Assembly (NCBI GenBank): GCA_039621445.1
Contig: CP154955.1
Coordinates: forward strand, 56,638,619 to 56,702,618
Source of the DNA: Euglena gracilis
Taxonomy: Eukaryota; Euglenida; Euglenophyceae; Euglenales
DNA length: 64,000 nt
Direction: 5' to 3'
The position numbers were made by a program, and so were the translations under genes. Shown piece after piece: positions 49,263 through 60,593 of the stretch (position 1 is the first letter of the stretch; each line of letters begins with the position of its first letter). The notes under the pieces were generated by a model that made no database searches, was not told the origin of the DNA, and saw only the letters and a program-made list of their open reading frames with translations.

Positions 49263-50855
49263 TTTTCAATGGCCATAAGCTTTCCAGGGAATGGTTTTCT
49301 CACCCCACCACCCAGAACATGGCCACAAAACTCAACTTCTTTTACGAAAAGACGGCATTTTCTTTTGTCGGCTACAAATCTGTCTTTTCGTAAAACTTCA
49401 AGGACTCTTCGCAAATCCTTGTCATGTGCTGCGAGTAAATCCTCACCAGGATTCACTCGAGTTCCAATCAAAATGTCGTCGATGTAAGGATCAGCCACGT
49501 CCCCCACCGGGAAGAGGCGATCCTCCATCATTTGTTGAAACTGCTGGCTTGCGTTTGTTAGACCCATCACATTAACCCTCCACTGAAAAAGACCGAGGGG
49601 GGTACTACAACATGTGATGGGCCGGCTTTCCGGGTCCAACGGCTGTTGGTGGAAAGCCTGCCGTAAATCCAAGATGGAAAACATCATGTTTCCACCTTGT
49701 TTTACAAGGAGGTCTTCAATTACGGGAAGGGGGTAGGACACACGCCTAGTTTGACTGTTAGGCCCCCGCATGTCTACCACTCCCCTCCATTCACCTCCTT
49801 TTTTCGGCACTACAAATGTTACGGACAGCCATTCCGAAAAACTGTTCCCTTGGGCAAATCGCTCAACAAATTTCCGGTCCCACCATTCCTGTGTGACCTT
49901 TTTGTGAGCTTCAAATCTTCACCATGTAAGAACAAAGGGTTTTTGCCTTGTGGGTACAGCCCCCTCCTTCAGAGGAATCTGGGCGTAACCATAAGGTCCC
50001 CGAACGGGAGGGTCGGGGGGTACCTCCGTACCCAACACCTCCCCTTCAAAATCCTGAAAAATTTTATCCCGAAATGCTACCACCCTGGGGTCCTCCTTCT
50101 CACCCGAGTCGCGAGCCTGGATTATGGCATTCACTGCCTTGTCCTCGGCTGGCGATTCGGTGAGATGCTTGGCTATGGTATGCAATTCCTTCTTGCCAAG
50201 GAATTTTGGTTGCATATCAAAGCCTTGCAAGGGTAGGTGCAAATTCATTTTTTGCAGGTCCAACCACACCTTTTCATTTTCAAGGGACTCCGTGGTTGGT
50301 GCGTTTTCAGGGGATTCTCCGAAGTCAGAAACCACAACCCCAATTTTTTTGTGAATTCTGTTTTTTCTTCCCCTTATGGGATTTCCGTTTCTGATTTCTT
50401 GTATCCCACCCGTACAAGAAAGTCAGATTAGGATTGTCAAAAACCAAAGCCTTATGGTGTGGGAACACACCCAAACCATGTTCGGCTAACCATGGAAACG
50501 ATAGTATAGCATCTACCTCAATATCCGCGAGGTAGAATTCCCCTTCGAGGTACAAGGCCTGGGTGCCCCCCTGCCCCGTACCCCTGCGTTGAAAACCCAA
50601 CTCCAACTTAATACACTGGTCGCCCCCCAAAACACATTGGCCGTTGGCAGCCACCAGCCGAATTGGCATTCGCGGTGACCTGGCCAAATGTTTTGGAACG
50701 ATGGACCTTTTGACCAGGTTCACCTGGGCTCCCGTGTCCACCAAAACTTTGAGCTGCTTGGCATCTCCGTTAGGGAGATACGTCTGTAATAGCATCAAAA
50801 GTTGCAGCTCGTTTTCAATGGGCAACACCTGATTAACCTTCAAGGTGTTGGCCAA
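49190..50855 (-). pseudogene. LTR-D protease and RT, frameshifted
   Basis: Three frames follow one another on the minus strand. 50855-50325 holds the protease, with LKVLVDTGAQVNLV and AILSFPWLAEHGLG. 50335-49919 holds the linker to RT, ending GPYGYAQIPLKEGA. 49810-49190 holds RT, with MRGPNSQTRRVSYPLP, FSILDLRQAFHQQPL and YIDDILIGT. The catalytic YIDD is intact. Shifts lie near 50330, 49910-49820 and 49250. In LTR-B the same region is one frame. Confidence 0.85.
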
Positions 50856-51014
50856 ATGACAGGAAAGGTCTGGAATGGTCCTTCAATTAATACCAAAATC
50901 CTGGAATAGTGGGGAAGGTTATTTGGGATGACACACAGAAATAACAGAAATTAGGAGATAACAAAGAACAAGGGGGGTGGGGGTGTAGTTAAATTTTTGG
51001 TTTTGGGGGGGGGT

Positions 51015-51048
<34 letters not shown>

Positions 51049-51126
51049 ACAAAGGTTTTGGCAGCTCGTTCTCAAAGGAGATCCTCTTGCACAACCACTC
51101 GTTATCAAAGTTGCTTTCAATGGTTT
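50856..51126. repeat. Interval with a long G-run between methyltransferase and protease of LTR-D
   Basis: A G-run of about 40 with two T interruptions lies at 51005-51047 (C-run on the coding strand). A Pro-run would be encoded. In LTR-B the matching interval codes for the Dam-like NPPW domain, which I cannot find here. The sequence to the right continues the tail of the methyltransferase frame. Confidence 0.6.
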
Positions 51127-52107
51127 TCAATGCAACACCTGCCAAATGGACTTCAACAAAAAAACCGGGTCAAGGAATTTCCCATTCCTCAACAAAAATC
51201 CTGGGCTCAAATGACAACAATCGTCTGTATTTCCCATTCGCTCAAAATTCCCATGACGATCCTCAAAATTTGCCCCCCCAGACAAATTGGGAAATTTAGG
51301 AGATTGGGCTGGGCTGGCGCCCCCCCCCAAAATCACCCCGAGCACTAGGAAGCTAGATACAATCATCACCCAGGGGGGGTATTTTTTTTTTCTTTTTGTC
51401 GGGGGGTAAACTTCATTTTTCCCCCCCAACAATTCACTGTGCCGGAACTGCCCATTGTCCCCCATCACCAGGTTAGGACACGATTCGCCATCACACAACA
51501 CCGACCGTAGTTGTGAAATGGCTGGGCAGCACCAGAAACGTGTGGGCTTTTTATAACCCCAATCCGAAAACTGACAATAATCAATGTCGATATAGGGCAG
51601 GTTTTTCACCACCTCCCTATTTCGCAAAAGACCAGTGCGGGGGTTCTCCAACCACCACAACTTTGGCTGAAAATAATTTATAATTTCCAGGGCTTTCTCC
51701 ACCAGGGCATCCGCCTGGGAGAAATCCCTTGGCCTGGGGTTATAAGCTGTGGAATAAATATTACAGGGGGGACTAGCGGCAATAACCTCAAAAAATCCAA
51801 CCGGGTATCGCCTGTAGTCCCAGGTCAAAATGTCTGTGTGGGGGTGGAAGTCCGTCCAAGGAGCATTTTCAATTGACAAAACTTCATACCCCCGTTCTGC
51901 CAACCGGGCCCCCACCGAACCTTTGCCAGCGAATAAATCTAATGCCTGAGGTCGCTGAGCTGATGGTAGGGGGTTGGGCTGTGGCAGATTTGAATGCAAA
52001 ACGGGAACCCTTGAACATTTTCCTTCCCTCCAGGAGTATCGGGTCCGATTCAAAAATCTGGGGGGCTGATCCAAAGAATGTTTTTCACCACACCCTGAAT
52101 CAGCCAT
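51127..52107 (-). CDS. LTR-D C5-cytosine methyltransferase
   Basis: It would methylate C5 of cytosine in DNA. Motif I is LDLFAGKGSVGARL (about residue 54), followed by YEVLSIE. Motif IV is AASPPCNIYSTAYNP, with the classical PPC and catalytic Cys. WWLENPRTGLLRN is motif VI, and DYCQFSDWGYKKPTRFW is in the motif VIII place. Unlike in LTR-B, the motif X-like RIP..L segment is not seen: the frame passes into a Lys-rich and hydrophobic tail (VMIVSSFLVLGVILGG), probably after a frameshift. It starts 113 bases beyond the gag TAG in a different frame. Much shorter than host Dnmts, it resembles compact phage or viral enzymes. Confidence 0.85.
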   Translation of the reverse strand: MADSGCGEKHSLDQPPRFLNRTRYSWREGKCSRVPVLHSNLPQPNPLPSAQRPQALDLFAGKGSVGARLAERGYEVLSIENAPWTDFHPHTDILTWDYRRYPVGFFEVIAASPPCNIYSTAYNPRPRDFSQADALVEKALEIINYFQPKLWWLENPRTGLLRNREVVKNLPYIDIDYCQFSDWGYKKPTRFWCCPAISQLRSVLCDGESCPNLVMGDNGQFRHSELLGGKNEVYPPTKRKKKYPPWVMIVSSFLVLGVILGGGASPAQSPKFPNLSGGANFEDRHGNFERMGNTDDCCHLSPGFLLRNGKFLDPVFLLKSIWQVLH

Positions 52108-52220
52108 AAAATCCTGTACAGCCCAGTTTTTTGAATCAGAAATATTTGCACCGTTTTCCTCACAGGGGGGAGAGACACGGCCATGCGCAGCCCCCCCGTC
52201 TCAAACTGCCCCTGGCCCCC

Positions 52221-55200
52221 CTATTGGGCCCCAGGGGGAGAAGAGGTGGGCCCACCCCCCTTTGACCATGCACCCCCCTTGCCTGAGGAATTTCGCTGTG
52301 AGGCTGGCTGCCCTTTACCCTTGGGCTGCCCCTTGCCTTTTCCATTATTTTGCCAAAAATCCTTAGATTTAGCAAGGGCCTCACGCAGCGGTTTTTCACA
52401 CTCATAAAAATAATGTCCACACTCCCCACAGTTGAAGCACGGATATGGCGACCTGCCCCGACCCGATGCCTGCGGGGTCCAGGTCTGCCCCCCCTTGCCT
52501 TGCCGGGCTGGGGGTGCTGGACTTTGGGTTCGCGACCATGAAGCTGCACCTGGCCGTGAAGTCGAAGAAGGGGACCTGCCGCGTGGGGCTGGCTGAGCTG
52601 GCCCCTTATCCCCTTTCCCAGCTGGCTGTGGGGCAGACTTTGAGGTGTGACCCTGCCCCCCAGCTGCTGGTGCTGAAACGGATGTTGGGGACACCGGGGG
52701 GGTTTGGCCTTTTTCCAACACCTGTATTTTCCCTGAGCCTTTTGTTGTCGATTTGCTGAATAATCTGGGAAAATGGTGCTGATTCAAAGCCAGATCCTGC
52801 TTTTCCCGAAGAGCCAACCTGCCCTCGGCAAAAGCAAACATTTCCTCAACAGTCATTAGTTGTTCCACCAATTCGGCGTTGAGGAAATTTTCCATTCCCT
52901 GCAATTTCCTTCCATTTACGGCTGTTAATTTCAGTGCCTCCTCCGAAGAACTGAAATAAATAAGGCAAATGGCACCAGGGTTTTTGATAACCACCTTCCG
53001 TGGATCAATCCCCCCAGTGATCTGGCTCACACTCCTTTTAATCCCATCCACCGTGGGATTTGGTATCCCTGTGAGCCTGACAATGGGTTGTTTACGGGCT
53101 CGGTTATCCTCCTCTTCTATGCAAAACTTGCTTAAAAAAGGAGGAATTCTTTCCAAAAATAATCGCCGAGCCTCCCCGGCTCTGGCATCCTTAACATGGT
53201 GCCAGGCACTGCAAAATTTAATCCAAAATTCTTGCAGATCAGCCCGGGTTATTTTCCCTTCGTTAACCATGGTTACCTCCTGCCATATTTTCCGAGCCGT
53301 TATCCCCTTACTCGAGGCATAACGGTTCTGGAACTGAGCCAATATGGTGGGGTAACTTAATTTAGCTCCATTCAACCGATAGAGCCTGATTTCCTCCCTT
53401 AATCTGGGTCCTAAACATGCCTCAAAAACCTGCAGCTTTTGCAAATCAGAATACGGTTTCCCTGATGTCAACCTGTCCCAGTAAAGATTCCAATCTACTT
53501 CAAAATCTTGCCAGGAAATGCTGCCCGATTCATCAAAATAGGGCTTAGCACCTCCCTGCAAAATTTCAAAAGCTACTGGGTCACCGATAAAAGGAAAACC
53601 CAACCCGTTACCTGGGTTGGCTGCAGCCCCCCCTGTCCCGATGGGCCTAATCGAGAAAGCAGGGGCTGCAGAAACGTGTGGAGGGACACACAATGACACA
53701 GAAGAAACCACTGCTGTGTCTTGCATGCCCTCCAAAACAAATCCCCCCTCAATAACTAAGGGAGGGGAAATGTTTGAAACTGCAGATTTATTATGAGAAA
53801 TAATCTGATCTGGGTCAGCACTGGGCACCGTGCTGGCCAGTGAGCTGGACTGAGGCAGCCCCAGGGGCTGCTGCTGTCCAGCTGACGGCAGGCCCAGCCC
53901 CCTTGGCAGCCCGTGAGCAGGCTGCTGGGCCAGCTGCTGCCCAGGCTGCTGGGCTAGCTGGACGACGGGCTGCTGGTGCCCAGGCTGTGGCAGCCCAACT
54001 GGGTGCAGGGGTTGCTGGCTGCCCTGCCGCAGCCACCACATGTCAGAATTTTTTTGCAAAACCCCTTTCGGTTCCGCAGTTGGGTGTACGGGTCCATTTT
54101 TTTGTAAATCGTGCAGCACTTTCTGTAACTCGAAAGTGTTCCCCCCAACTTTTGCAAGTCCCTGCCTTAATTTTTCCACCAGCCCACCAAATTTTTTCTC
54201 CTGGGAAAAAATCTGCTGATAAACACTCTGAAAATTCTGCTGACAATCCGTCAACAGTTTTTGTATTTCTGAGTGTCGTTTCTCTACTTCATCTGAAATA
54301 TTCTGGTGCAGTTTTTGAATACCCCCACCAAAACCATGGAGTGCTGTATTTATCGCTGTTTTTTGTTCACCCAGCTGGCGAACATAATCAGCGAACTGCT
54401 GGAGCTGCTGAGCCTGGCCCTGTACCGTACTACGCAGCGATACCAGGTCAGCCTGAACTTCAATGATTTTGGCAGCGACAACGGCCAGCTCTTGGAGAGT
54501 TTCTGCCTCCCCCCCCTGAGCTGGCTGGGCGGCTTTAAAACTCTCAGCAAACCGCTGAAAATTTTCAAGCACGAGATCCTTAATTGGTAAGGCAGCCACC
54601 TGACTTTGCACTTGCTTAAAAATTTCCTGTGGCAGGCTGTCCAAAATTCGTAAAAATTCCTGCCTCAGGGCCAAAAACTGATCACAGCTCGAAGAAAACT
54701 GCTGGGCCAGTTTTTCCTCAAAACTTTTTTCCTGCCCGACAAAAAGTTCAAGTGCCTGTGCGTCAATTTTTTGCACAGAAATTTGCACCTGGGCCTCACA
54801 TTTTTTCTCAAAAAGTTCAAAAATATGGAGGCAGTCAGCCCTGGCCGTTTCTTCGATTCGTGCAGCCGTGTGCTCCACCAGGTGGATGTCGACAGCGGGG
54901 GGTTGTTGCTGCTGCTGCTGCAGAACCCACTCTTCGTTGGCTTTTTCCAAAGCCAAAACCCGAAAAGTCAGGTGCTGCACTGTCCACTGGAGGTCTCTGT
55001 TACTTTGTAAAAATTGCCCCCAGGCGTCTTCAAATCCCTGATTTTGTGAACCCCCCCTGGGGGTGGCTTCAGAACTTTCATAGGCTGGGGGTTGGACCTC
55101 CTCCTCACCCCCCTCGATGAAAATATGAGGAGGCTGGGGGGCTGCAGCAGCTGCTGGCTGACCGTGATCAACCTCACGGTGCAGCCGTTTTTGCTGAACT

Positions 55201-56394
55201 TCATCACTACCTGGTGATGAAGCTGGTGTTCGGGGTCGCCGAGTAGAAGTCGAGCTGGGCTGGTCCTTCGGGTTTTCCTCTGCCTGCTCGACTTCTGCTG
55301 TGACCCGTTCGCTGCTGTCCCAGTTATTATTGTTGTTTAAGCCCAGCACATGGCCCTGTGCTTGCTTTTCAAAGAAAACTGGGCTGGGGTTATCACCCCC
55401 CTGCCCTGCCGAGGCACTTCTCGTTTCCTTCGCCAGCCCATCTACCTGGGATGGTTGGGAAAACTGCAAAAGTGCCACCGGCTCTTGGGCTGGTGTTGAA
55501 GAAACTGGTTGAGCTGGAGGCAAAGGCAATGCAAAAGCGGGTAATGATGGCAGATTCCCTAAATTTTGCACCCATGAAAAGTCTGGGAGAGGTTGCAACT
55601 CAGGCAGCACAAAACCGTACCCCATATTTTGCAAAGGCAAAACCCCTGAAAAAGGCTCTGGAAAACACGGTTGGTTGGAAATGACAACCTGGCCATCCCC
55701 ACCCTGAAATTCCAACATCTGTCCCATATTTGTGGGGGTTCTGAGTGCAGCCAAACTGGTTTCGGGTCCCAACTTCCTGTGCCCCGAAACTCCAATCGTC
55801 AGATTTGCCATCTGAGATTGGGCCATTGGCTGATTATCAACGAATACATTCTGAGCAGGGATTTCCAACCCAAAATTTCCGACTGAAGGCTGAAGGATCA
55901 ACCTCTGCTTACCATGTTTCACACCAGTGCTGCCATGTCCCCCGGCAGCACTGGGGTGAAGCGGAAACCCCCGCCCTGGGCCAGTTTCCGGCGTAGGATC
56001 GTTTTTTGGCTCCTCGAGCCGACTTGTGTCGGAAATTTTTTCCCATTCTGGCCCCCCCTGTGGCCGAAACTGGGCCATCATTTCCAAGGAGGAACCTCCC
56101 AGTGGACCCTCCCCGACCCCTGAGGGGGGTGTCACTGGGATCTCCAAGGGGGGTGCCTTTGGGGTTTCAACCCCTCCCTGCTCAGCTGAACCAGTGAGAG
56201 CCAACACCCCCCCCTGGGTGTCATTTCTCACGGTTTCTGGGCCAAAAAGGGGGTTTTGGGGTGAAAATTGGCCTGTGGTTGCCTGAGTTGAGGAGTCCCA
56301 CCCCCCCTGCCCCTTTTCCCACAGATTAGGTGGGGGGAAGACAAACCTCACCTTCTTCAATTGAGCTTTCTTGATTGATTTGTTGTCCTTCCAT
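52221..56394 (-). pseudogene. LTR-D gag, starting inside the 5' LTR, with CCHC knuckle
   Basis: The long frame, about 1379 codons, runs from inside the LTR through the primer site to TAG 52221-52223. An ATG matching the intact leader in the 3' LTR is at 56392-56394 (MEGQQINQ), but in the 5' LTR it meets a TAA after about 22 codons and a length change in a C-run. The long frame proper joins at about 56310. Gln/Pro-rich parts are followed by coiled coil (QGQAQQLQQFADYVRQLGEQ near 54400), a capsid-like part (WQDFEVDWNLYWDRL near 53490), and CFNCGECGHYFYEC (near 52430). The tail is Gly/Lys-rich. Confidence 0.82.
55903..55914 (-). other. Primer binding site of LTR-D
   Basis: On the minus strand TGGTAAGCAGAGG follows the LTR end (GTGTGAAACA). 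It resembles the initiator tRNA-Met complement with one extra A. Gag translation reads through it. Confidence 0.7.
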
Positions 56395-57021
56395 TTGCAA
56401 TTCCAATTGTAAATCCAAGTTCAATGATTGAATGTAATTGGTTGTAATTGACACAAAAAATGCAATGGTGAAACAAGTGAAGAGGAAAACCCTGTGAAAA
56501 GAAAATGATTTTGATGCCCTTGATGGGCAGTTAAATTTAGGATTGAGTGCGCTGATTCCTAAGCGCTCTCAAATCCCAAATTCTTGCCCATTGCATCAAA
56601 ATCAACCAACCCAAGTCAAAATCAAGGTTTCCCCCCTTGATTTTGATAAATCATGCTGAATTCCATCATTATTGAGCTTTGCAAACCCCTGCAAAAACTC
56701 CAGGAACTCAGGCGCCAATCTCTTAAAATTCTGTTCCAAGCGCTTGCAAGCGCTCTCACTAAATCCAACATTTTCCCTTAAAACCAAAGGAAAAATGCAT
56801 AAAAAGCTTAAAATGTGCTAAATAAACCCAAAATGACCATTTGGGAATACCTGGCATCACTCAATCTCTCTCCTTGCACAACCAAACCATGGGCGCCCTA
56901 GGAGAGGGAATTTTAATGGAAACCTTTAGAAAGCCTTAAAATTAGAGCTAAACCGCCCTTAAAAAGGCCTTCTAAAAGGGAAAAACTCCGCCGCCCGGCG
57001 GTCGACCTCAAAAGGTCGTCA
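55915..57021 (-). repeat. 5' LTR of LTR-D
   Basis: On the minus strand it starts TGACGACCTTTTGAGG and ends GTGTGAAACA. It is flanked by GAAT on the host side. It differs from the 3' LTR at a handful of sites, including the leader stop near 56326 and a C-run length change near 56302-56308. Confidence 0.9.
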
Positions 57022-57025
57022 GAAT

Positions 57026-58060
57026 GCCCGACTGAAACGCTGGTGGGTTTTCCTGTCCCAGTTCCGACTCCGCATCCATCACATCCCTGGTGCCAAGAAT
57101 GAACTCTGTGATATGCTCTCCCGTGACAACTTTTGTGAACTTTTCCAGGCTGACAGTGAGGACCTTGCCCGACAAGCTTTCCAAAGAATGGACATCCAAC
57201 TTGATCTCAGAATGGAGGCTTTGGAACAAATGAAGGACCTTTGCGCCCAGGACTATCAAGAGGAGTATGCACAAGTTTGGGGGAGAATCCAACCTCACAG
57301 TGCAACCCTGATTGACGGAACCATGTTTTACCGCGACGAGAACAAATTGTGGAATGAAAAGAAGCTTGTTCTACCGAAAGGAAAATTGCCTGACACAATT
57401 GTCTGGTGTCACACGATCAATGGACATCCTGGAATCGAAAGGACAACCTGGTTCCTGAAAAGCAATTTCCACGTTGACTTGACTGTGAAAGACCTGATGG
57501 AAGAAGTTCGGAAAACCATTTCGTCTTGCAGAATCTGTGCTGAAGCAAAACCGAACTCAGCCAAAGACCGAGGATTGGTTGGTGCGTTGCCGATCCCTTC
57601 GATGGTGAATGAAATTTTGTATGTTGATTTCATCTCGATGGATGAATATGCTGGCAAGGACTACATTTTGACAATTGTCTGTGGTTTGTCCCGCTTTGCC
57701 GAGTTCATACCCTGCCGCAAACGGATCGATGCAGAAGGTGTTTTGGAACTTGTGTTCAGAGAATGGATTAAGAAGTTCGGTCGCCCCAAAGAAATATTCA
57801 GTGACAACGATGTGCGTTTCGTTTCAGAAAGAGGATTTTGGCAATCCGCCCTGAAGGCCATGAAAGTGACCGTAAATTTCTCAACCCCCCGAAGGCCTGA
57901 GAACAATGGTTTGTGCGAAAGGATGAATCGGAGTTTCGTACAAAACATGCGGTGTTTGATGGCAAGCCAAAAATCAAAGGACTGGATTCGCCTTGTTCCC
58001 CTGTGCACCTGGATGATGAACAACCAAGTTCACTCATCAACCCAACTGTGCCCCGCTTAA
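57026..58060 (+). CDS. LTR-C RNase H end and integrase core
   Basis: It resumes LTR-C after LTR-D. RNase H ends with RLRIHHIPGAKNELCDMLSR. Integrase shows CHTINGHPGIERTTW and SCRICAEAKPN (HHCC), then YVDFISMDEYAGKDYIL (first Asp), EIFSDNDVRFVS (second Asp) and PENNGLCERMNRS (Glu). The frame ends at 58060 after TQLCPA. A shift leads to the C-terminal part. The integrase would insert the element DNA, and all three acidic residues are present. Confidence 0.88.
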   Translation, partial: ARLKRWWVFLSQFRLRIHHIPGAKNELCDMLSRDNFCELFQADSEDLARQAFQRMDIQLDLRMEALEQMKDLCAQDYQEEYAQVWGRIQPHSATLIDGTMFYRDENKLWNEKKLVLPKGKLPDTIVWCHTINGHPGIERTTWFLKSNFHVDLTVKDLMEEVRKTISSCRICAEAKPNSAKDRGLVGALPIPSMVNEILYVDFISMDEYAGKDYILTIVCGLSRFAEFIPCRKRIDAEGVLELVFREWIKKFGRPKEIFSDNDVRFVSERGFWQSALKAMKVTVNFSTPRRPENNGLCERMNRSFVQNMRCLMASQKSKDWIRLVPLCTWMMNNQVHSSTQLCPA

Positions 58061-58799
58061 CTTTTCTTCGGTCGACCCGCCTGGCAACCTGACCTTGTCC
58101 CTGAGCTCGATGCCAACCCGAATGTCCAATCCTGCCTGGATCACCAACCAAATTTCTCTTCAAGAGTCCGCTGTCCAACGGCTGAAAGCTCTCAGAGAAA
58201 AGGCGCTTCAGAGAAACAACCGTGGAAGGTCAACCGCTGTCTATCAAGTCAATGACTATGTCCTGGTCCATCGCAACCGGTTTCCCCAATGGCCAACTGC
58301 AAAGCTGGGATCCCAATGGTTTGGTCCTTTCCGAATCATCCAAGTCAAGCACTCCGCTGTTTTACTGAGAGCGTCCCCGAAACTGGGAGGTAAAGTTGAA
58401 GTCGCTTTCGAGTTCCTGAAGCATTTTCCAAACCAGCCTGAAGAACTGAGCGACAATGAAGACGAAGCAGAAATTTCCGTTCGGGATGAGGCAAACCAAC
58501 CTGAAGTCCCACCTGAGGAACCCAACACTGAAGAAGATGGATTGTTTGAAGTTGAATCCATCCAGACCCATAAGAACAAACAAGGTTGGAGGTTCCTGAC
58601 TGTGTGGAAAGGGTATGGTCTCCAAGACGCAACTTGGGAACCAATCAAAGCGTTCATCCACAATGATGGTTGTCTGACCAAAGCTTTTGTGGATTATTGC
58701 GAGTCCAAGAGTTTGAATGTCCCGCTGAAAAACGCTCAAGAACTTGCCTCCCGAATTCCTGTCCGCATGGCTGCCCTATTTGGCTTCTCTGATGAGTGA
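58061..58799 (+). pseudogene. LTR-C integrase C-terminal part and chromodomain
   Basis: It continues integrase in the 58095 frame. YQVNDYVLVHRNRFPQWP and LGSQWFGPFRIIQVKHS form the GPY/F module. After an acidic linker comes the chromodomain, with LFEVESIQTHKNKQGWRFL and VWKGYGLQDATWEPI (about 58545-58650). It ends at TGA 58799. Only one frame break is visible, near 58060-58095. Confidence 0.85.
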
Positions 58800-59344
58800 G
58801 CAAACCAAACTCTTCAACTTTGAGTGCCTGCCTGGCTTTTCCGCAAGAGGATCCGAACCCAGTAGGAGCCCATGGAATCCTGAGGTGAGTACCTTCAAGG
58901 TTTTCTGATCTTTGACCCCAATCCAGACCCAAAGTCTCTGCTGAGGATGCTGAATTTCAGTAGGCAACCCATTGAGAATCAGCGTCGTTGGTCGCAAACC
59001 TGCCCTGCCTGTTTGCGAGGGGAAGATTGTAACGCCGTAGCCTGATTTACCAGTGGACAGATCACTTTTCCCTTACCCAGGCGTCACTTTGCGATGTCTC
59101 CTCCTTGGCAGCTCCCTGCTGCTGAGGACTTCACTATCAACTGCTTCGCGGACAGTTTCGCTACTGTAATTGTACATTCCTCTCACCTCCTCTTCACAGT
59201 TTTGGTTCTGTGGTTCTTCATCGTGTTTGGCAGTGCACATTACGTGCTTTGCCTGTGGCTTTACCTTGGACAAGAATATAACAAGAGGTAGGAGATTTCA
59301 AGTTCAAGTTGTTTGGAGAAGTTCCAGTTCAAGGAGAAAAGTTA
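58800..59344 (+). other. LTR-C 3' noncoding region and start of its 3' LTR
   Basis: GCGAGGGGAAGAT (59015-59027) is a purine tract. It is followed at 59028 by TGTAACGCCGTAGCC, a typical Ty3/gypsy LTR start. The right end of this LTR is not clear. A-family sequence begins near 59345, so the LTR is at most about 320 bp here or is truncated. No gene is seen. Confidence 0.5.
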
Positions 59345-60593
59345 CATTGCCTTGTTGTTTGGAACCGCGAAATACGTGTCACACCCCTCCCCCACCTCCA
59401 TCTTGCATGATATGGACTGGGTATTAACCAATCCAACCCATCAACCCTTGGGAATGCCCCTTGGGAGTGTGGATGACACACCCTTGACCTATGTTTGCGG
59501 ATCCCTGAATTGCGTTACCGCTCTTCAACCCGCGAACCAGGTCGACACATACGCAATGCGCGTATGGAACGTATTTAATTTTGGTCAATACCGTATTTTG
59601 GAGGAATGGTTCTCCAAAATCGCGGTTTTGGCTGATTCCTTCGATTTGTCGTTGGAAATTGATGCGTTTTCATCAAAAGCGCATGCGCGCTTGTCGCGAT
59701 ATTGGTCGCGACATTCCAACACATTTCTTAAATTTTGGGGTGATACGGTGCCATGGATGCATCCTCCCCCAAAACTTATCCCGGATGTGGTGGAGAAAAT
59801 CCTCCGCGATGAAGTGCCAGGAGCTCTCCTCATACCCGTCAATCCGAATGCGGATTGGTTTCACCAATTATCTTATGTGTGTTTCCATTGGTGGGATTTT
59901 ACCGCTGATGTGCCACTATTTCAGGATTTTTGTGGTATATTATTACCACCTGTTAAAGAAATCATTTTTCGCGTTTGTTTCTTTGACGCATTCGGAATGT
60001 CCGATTTGCGTTTGCCAAGATACCTTGATACCAATGGGGAGGCCACACCCTCAACGCAGATTTCTGCGGTCATTGAGAGTGCGGACCAACACCCCAAGTC
60101 AGGTGACTACTGTTCGCGAATTACTCGCGAATTCCATGGTGTACTGGATAACCCAGTTTACGCCTACGACATCGACCCCGCGATTCGCGGTCCGTTCGGT
60201 GTTTAAAATCGAGCTCAAGGATGGCGCTAAACCCATGCACCGGAAATTTTTCCGTTGCTCGGGTTAATGCGAACAAGCTCTCAACGAGATGATTGAGAAG
60301 CTCATCCAGCGGAAGTGGATTATCCCTTCCAAGAGCGAATGGACATCACAAGCTTTTGTGGTGCCCAAACCCGCTGACCAGTCTGGTCAGAAGAAGCGGA
60401 GACTGGTGCGGGATTACCGGTACCTGAACTCCCAAACGAAGGATGACCCCTTCCCGTTACCGCTGATCGAGGATTTGATCACTCGACAATCGGATAACCG
60501 GTTGTGGTCAATCTTTGATCTGGAAGACGGTTTCCATCAGATGCATTTGCATCCTGATTCGCAACCGTACACGGCATTCGTGACATCCAAGGG
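59345..60593 (+). pseudogene. A3 pol: Dam-like region and RT N-terminal half
   Basis: It matches A1 at 10575-11820. LEIDAFSSKAHARLS, then PWMHPPPKLIPDVVEKIL, then VNPNADWFHQLS repeats the Dam-like layout, with the same HPPP in place of NPPW. The RT N-terminal part has KWIIPSKSEWTSQAFVVPKP and FDLEDGFHQMHLHPDSQP. A stop and small deletion lie at about 60206, and another stop (TAA) near 60266. The left edge abuts LTR-C DNA. Confidence 0.8.

Larger units (their letters stand above)
42969..57021 (-). mobile_element. LTR-D: Ty3/gypsy-type element with cytosine methyltransferase, inserted in LTR-C
   Basis: The LTRs of about 1.1 kb are at 42969-44070 (3') and 55915-57021 (5', minus orientation). 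GAAT flanks both ends (42965-42968, 57022-57025). Order on the minus strand: gag, cytosine methyltransferase, protease, RT, RNase H, integrase, chromodomain, accessory ORF. By eye the LTRs differ at fewer than about ten sites, so it is young. Domain order and sequence match LTR-B, so both belong to one clade. Confidence 0.92.
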
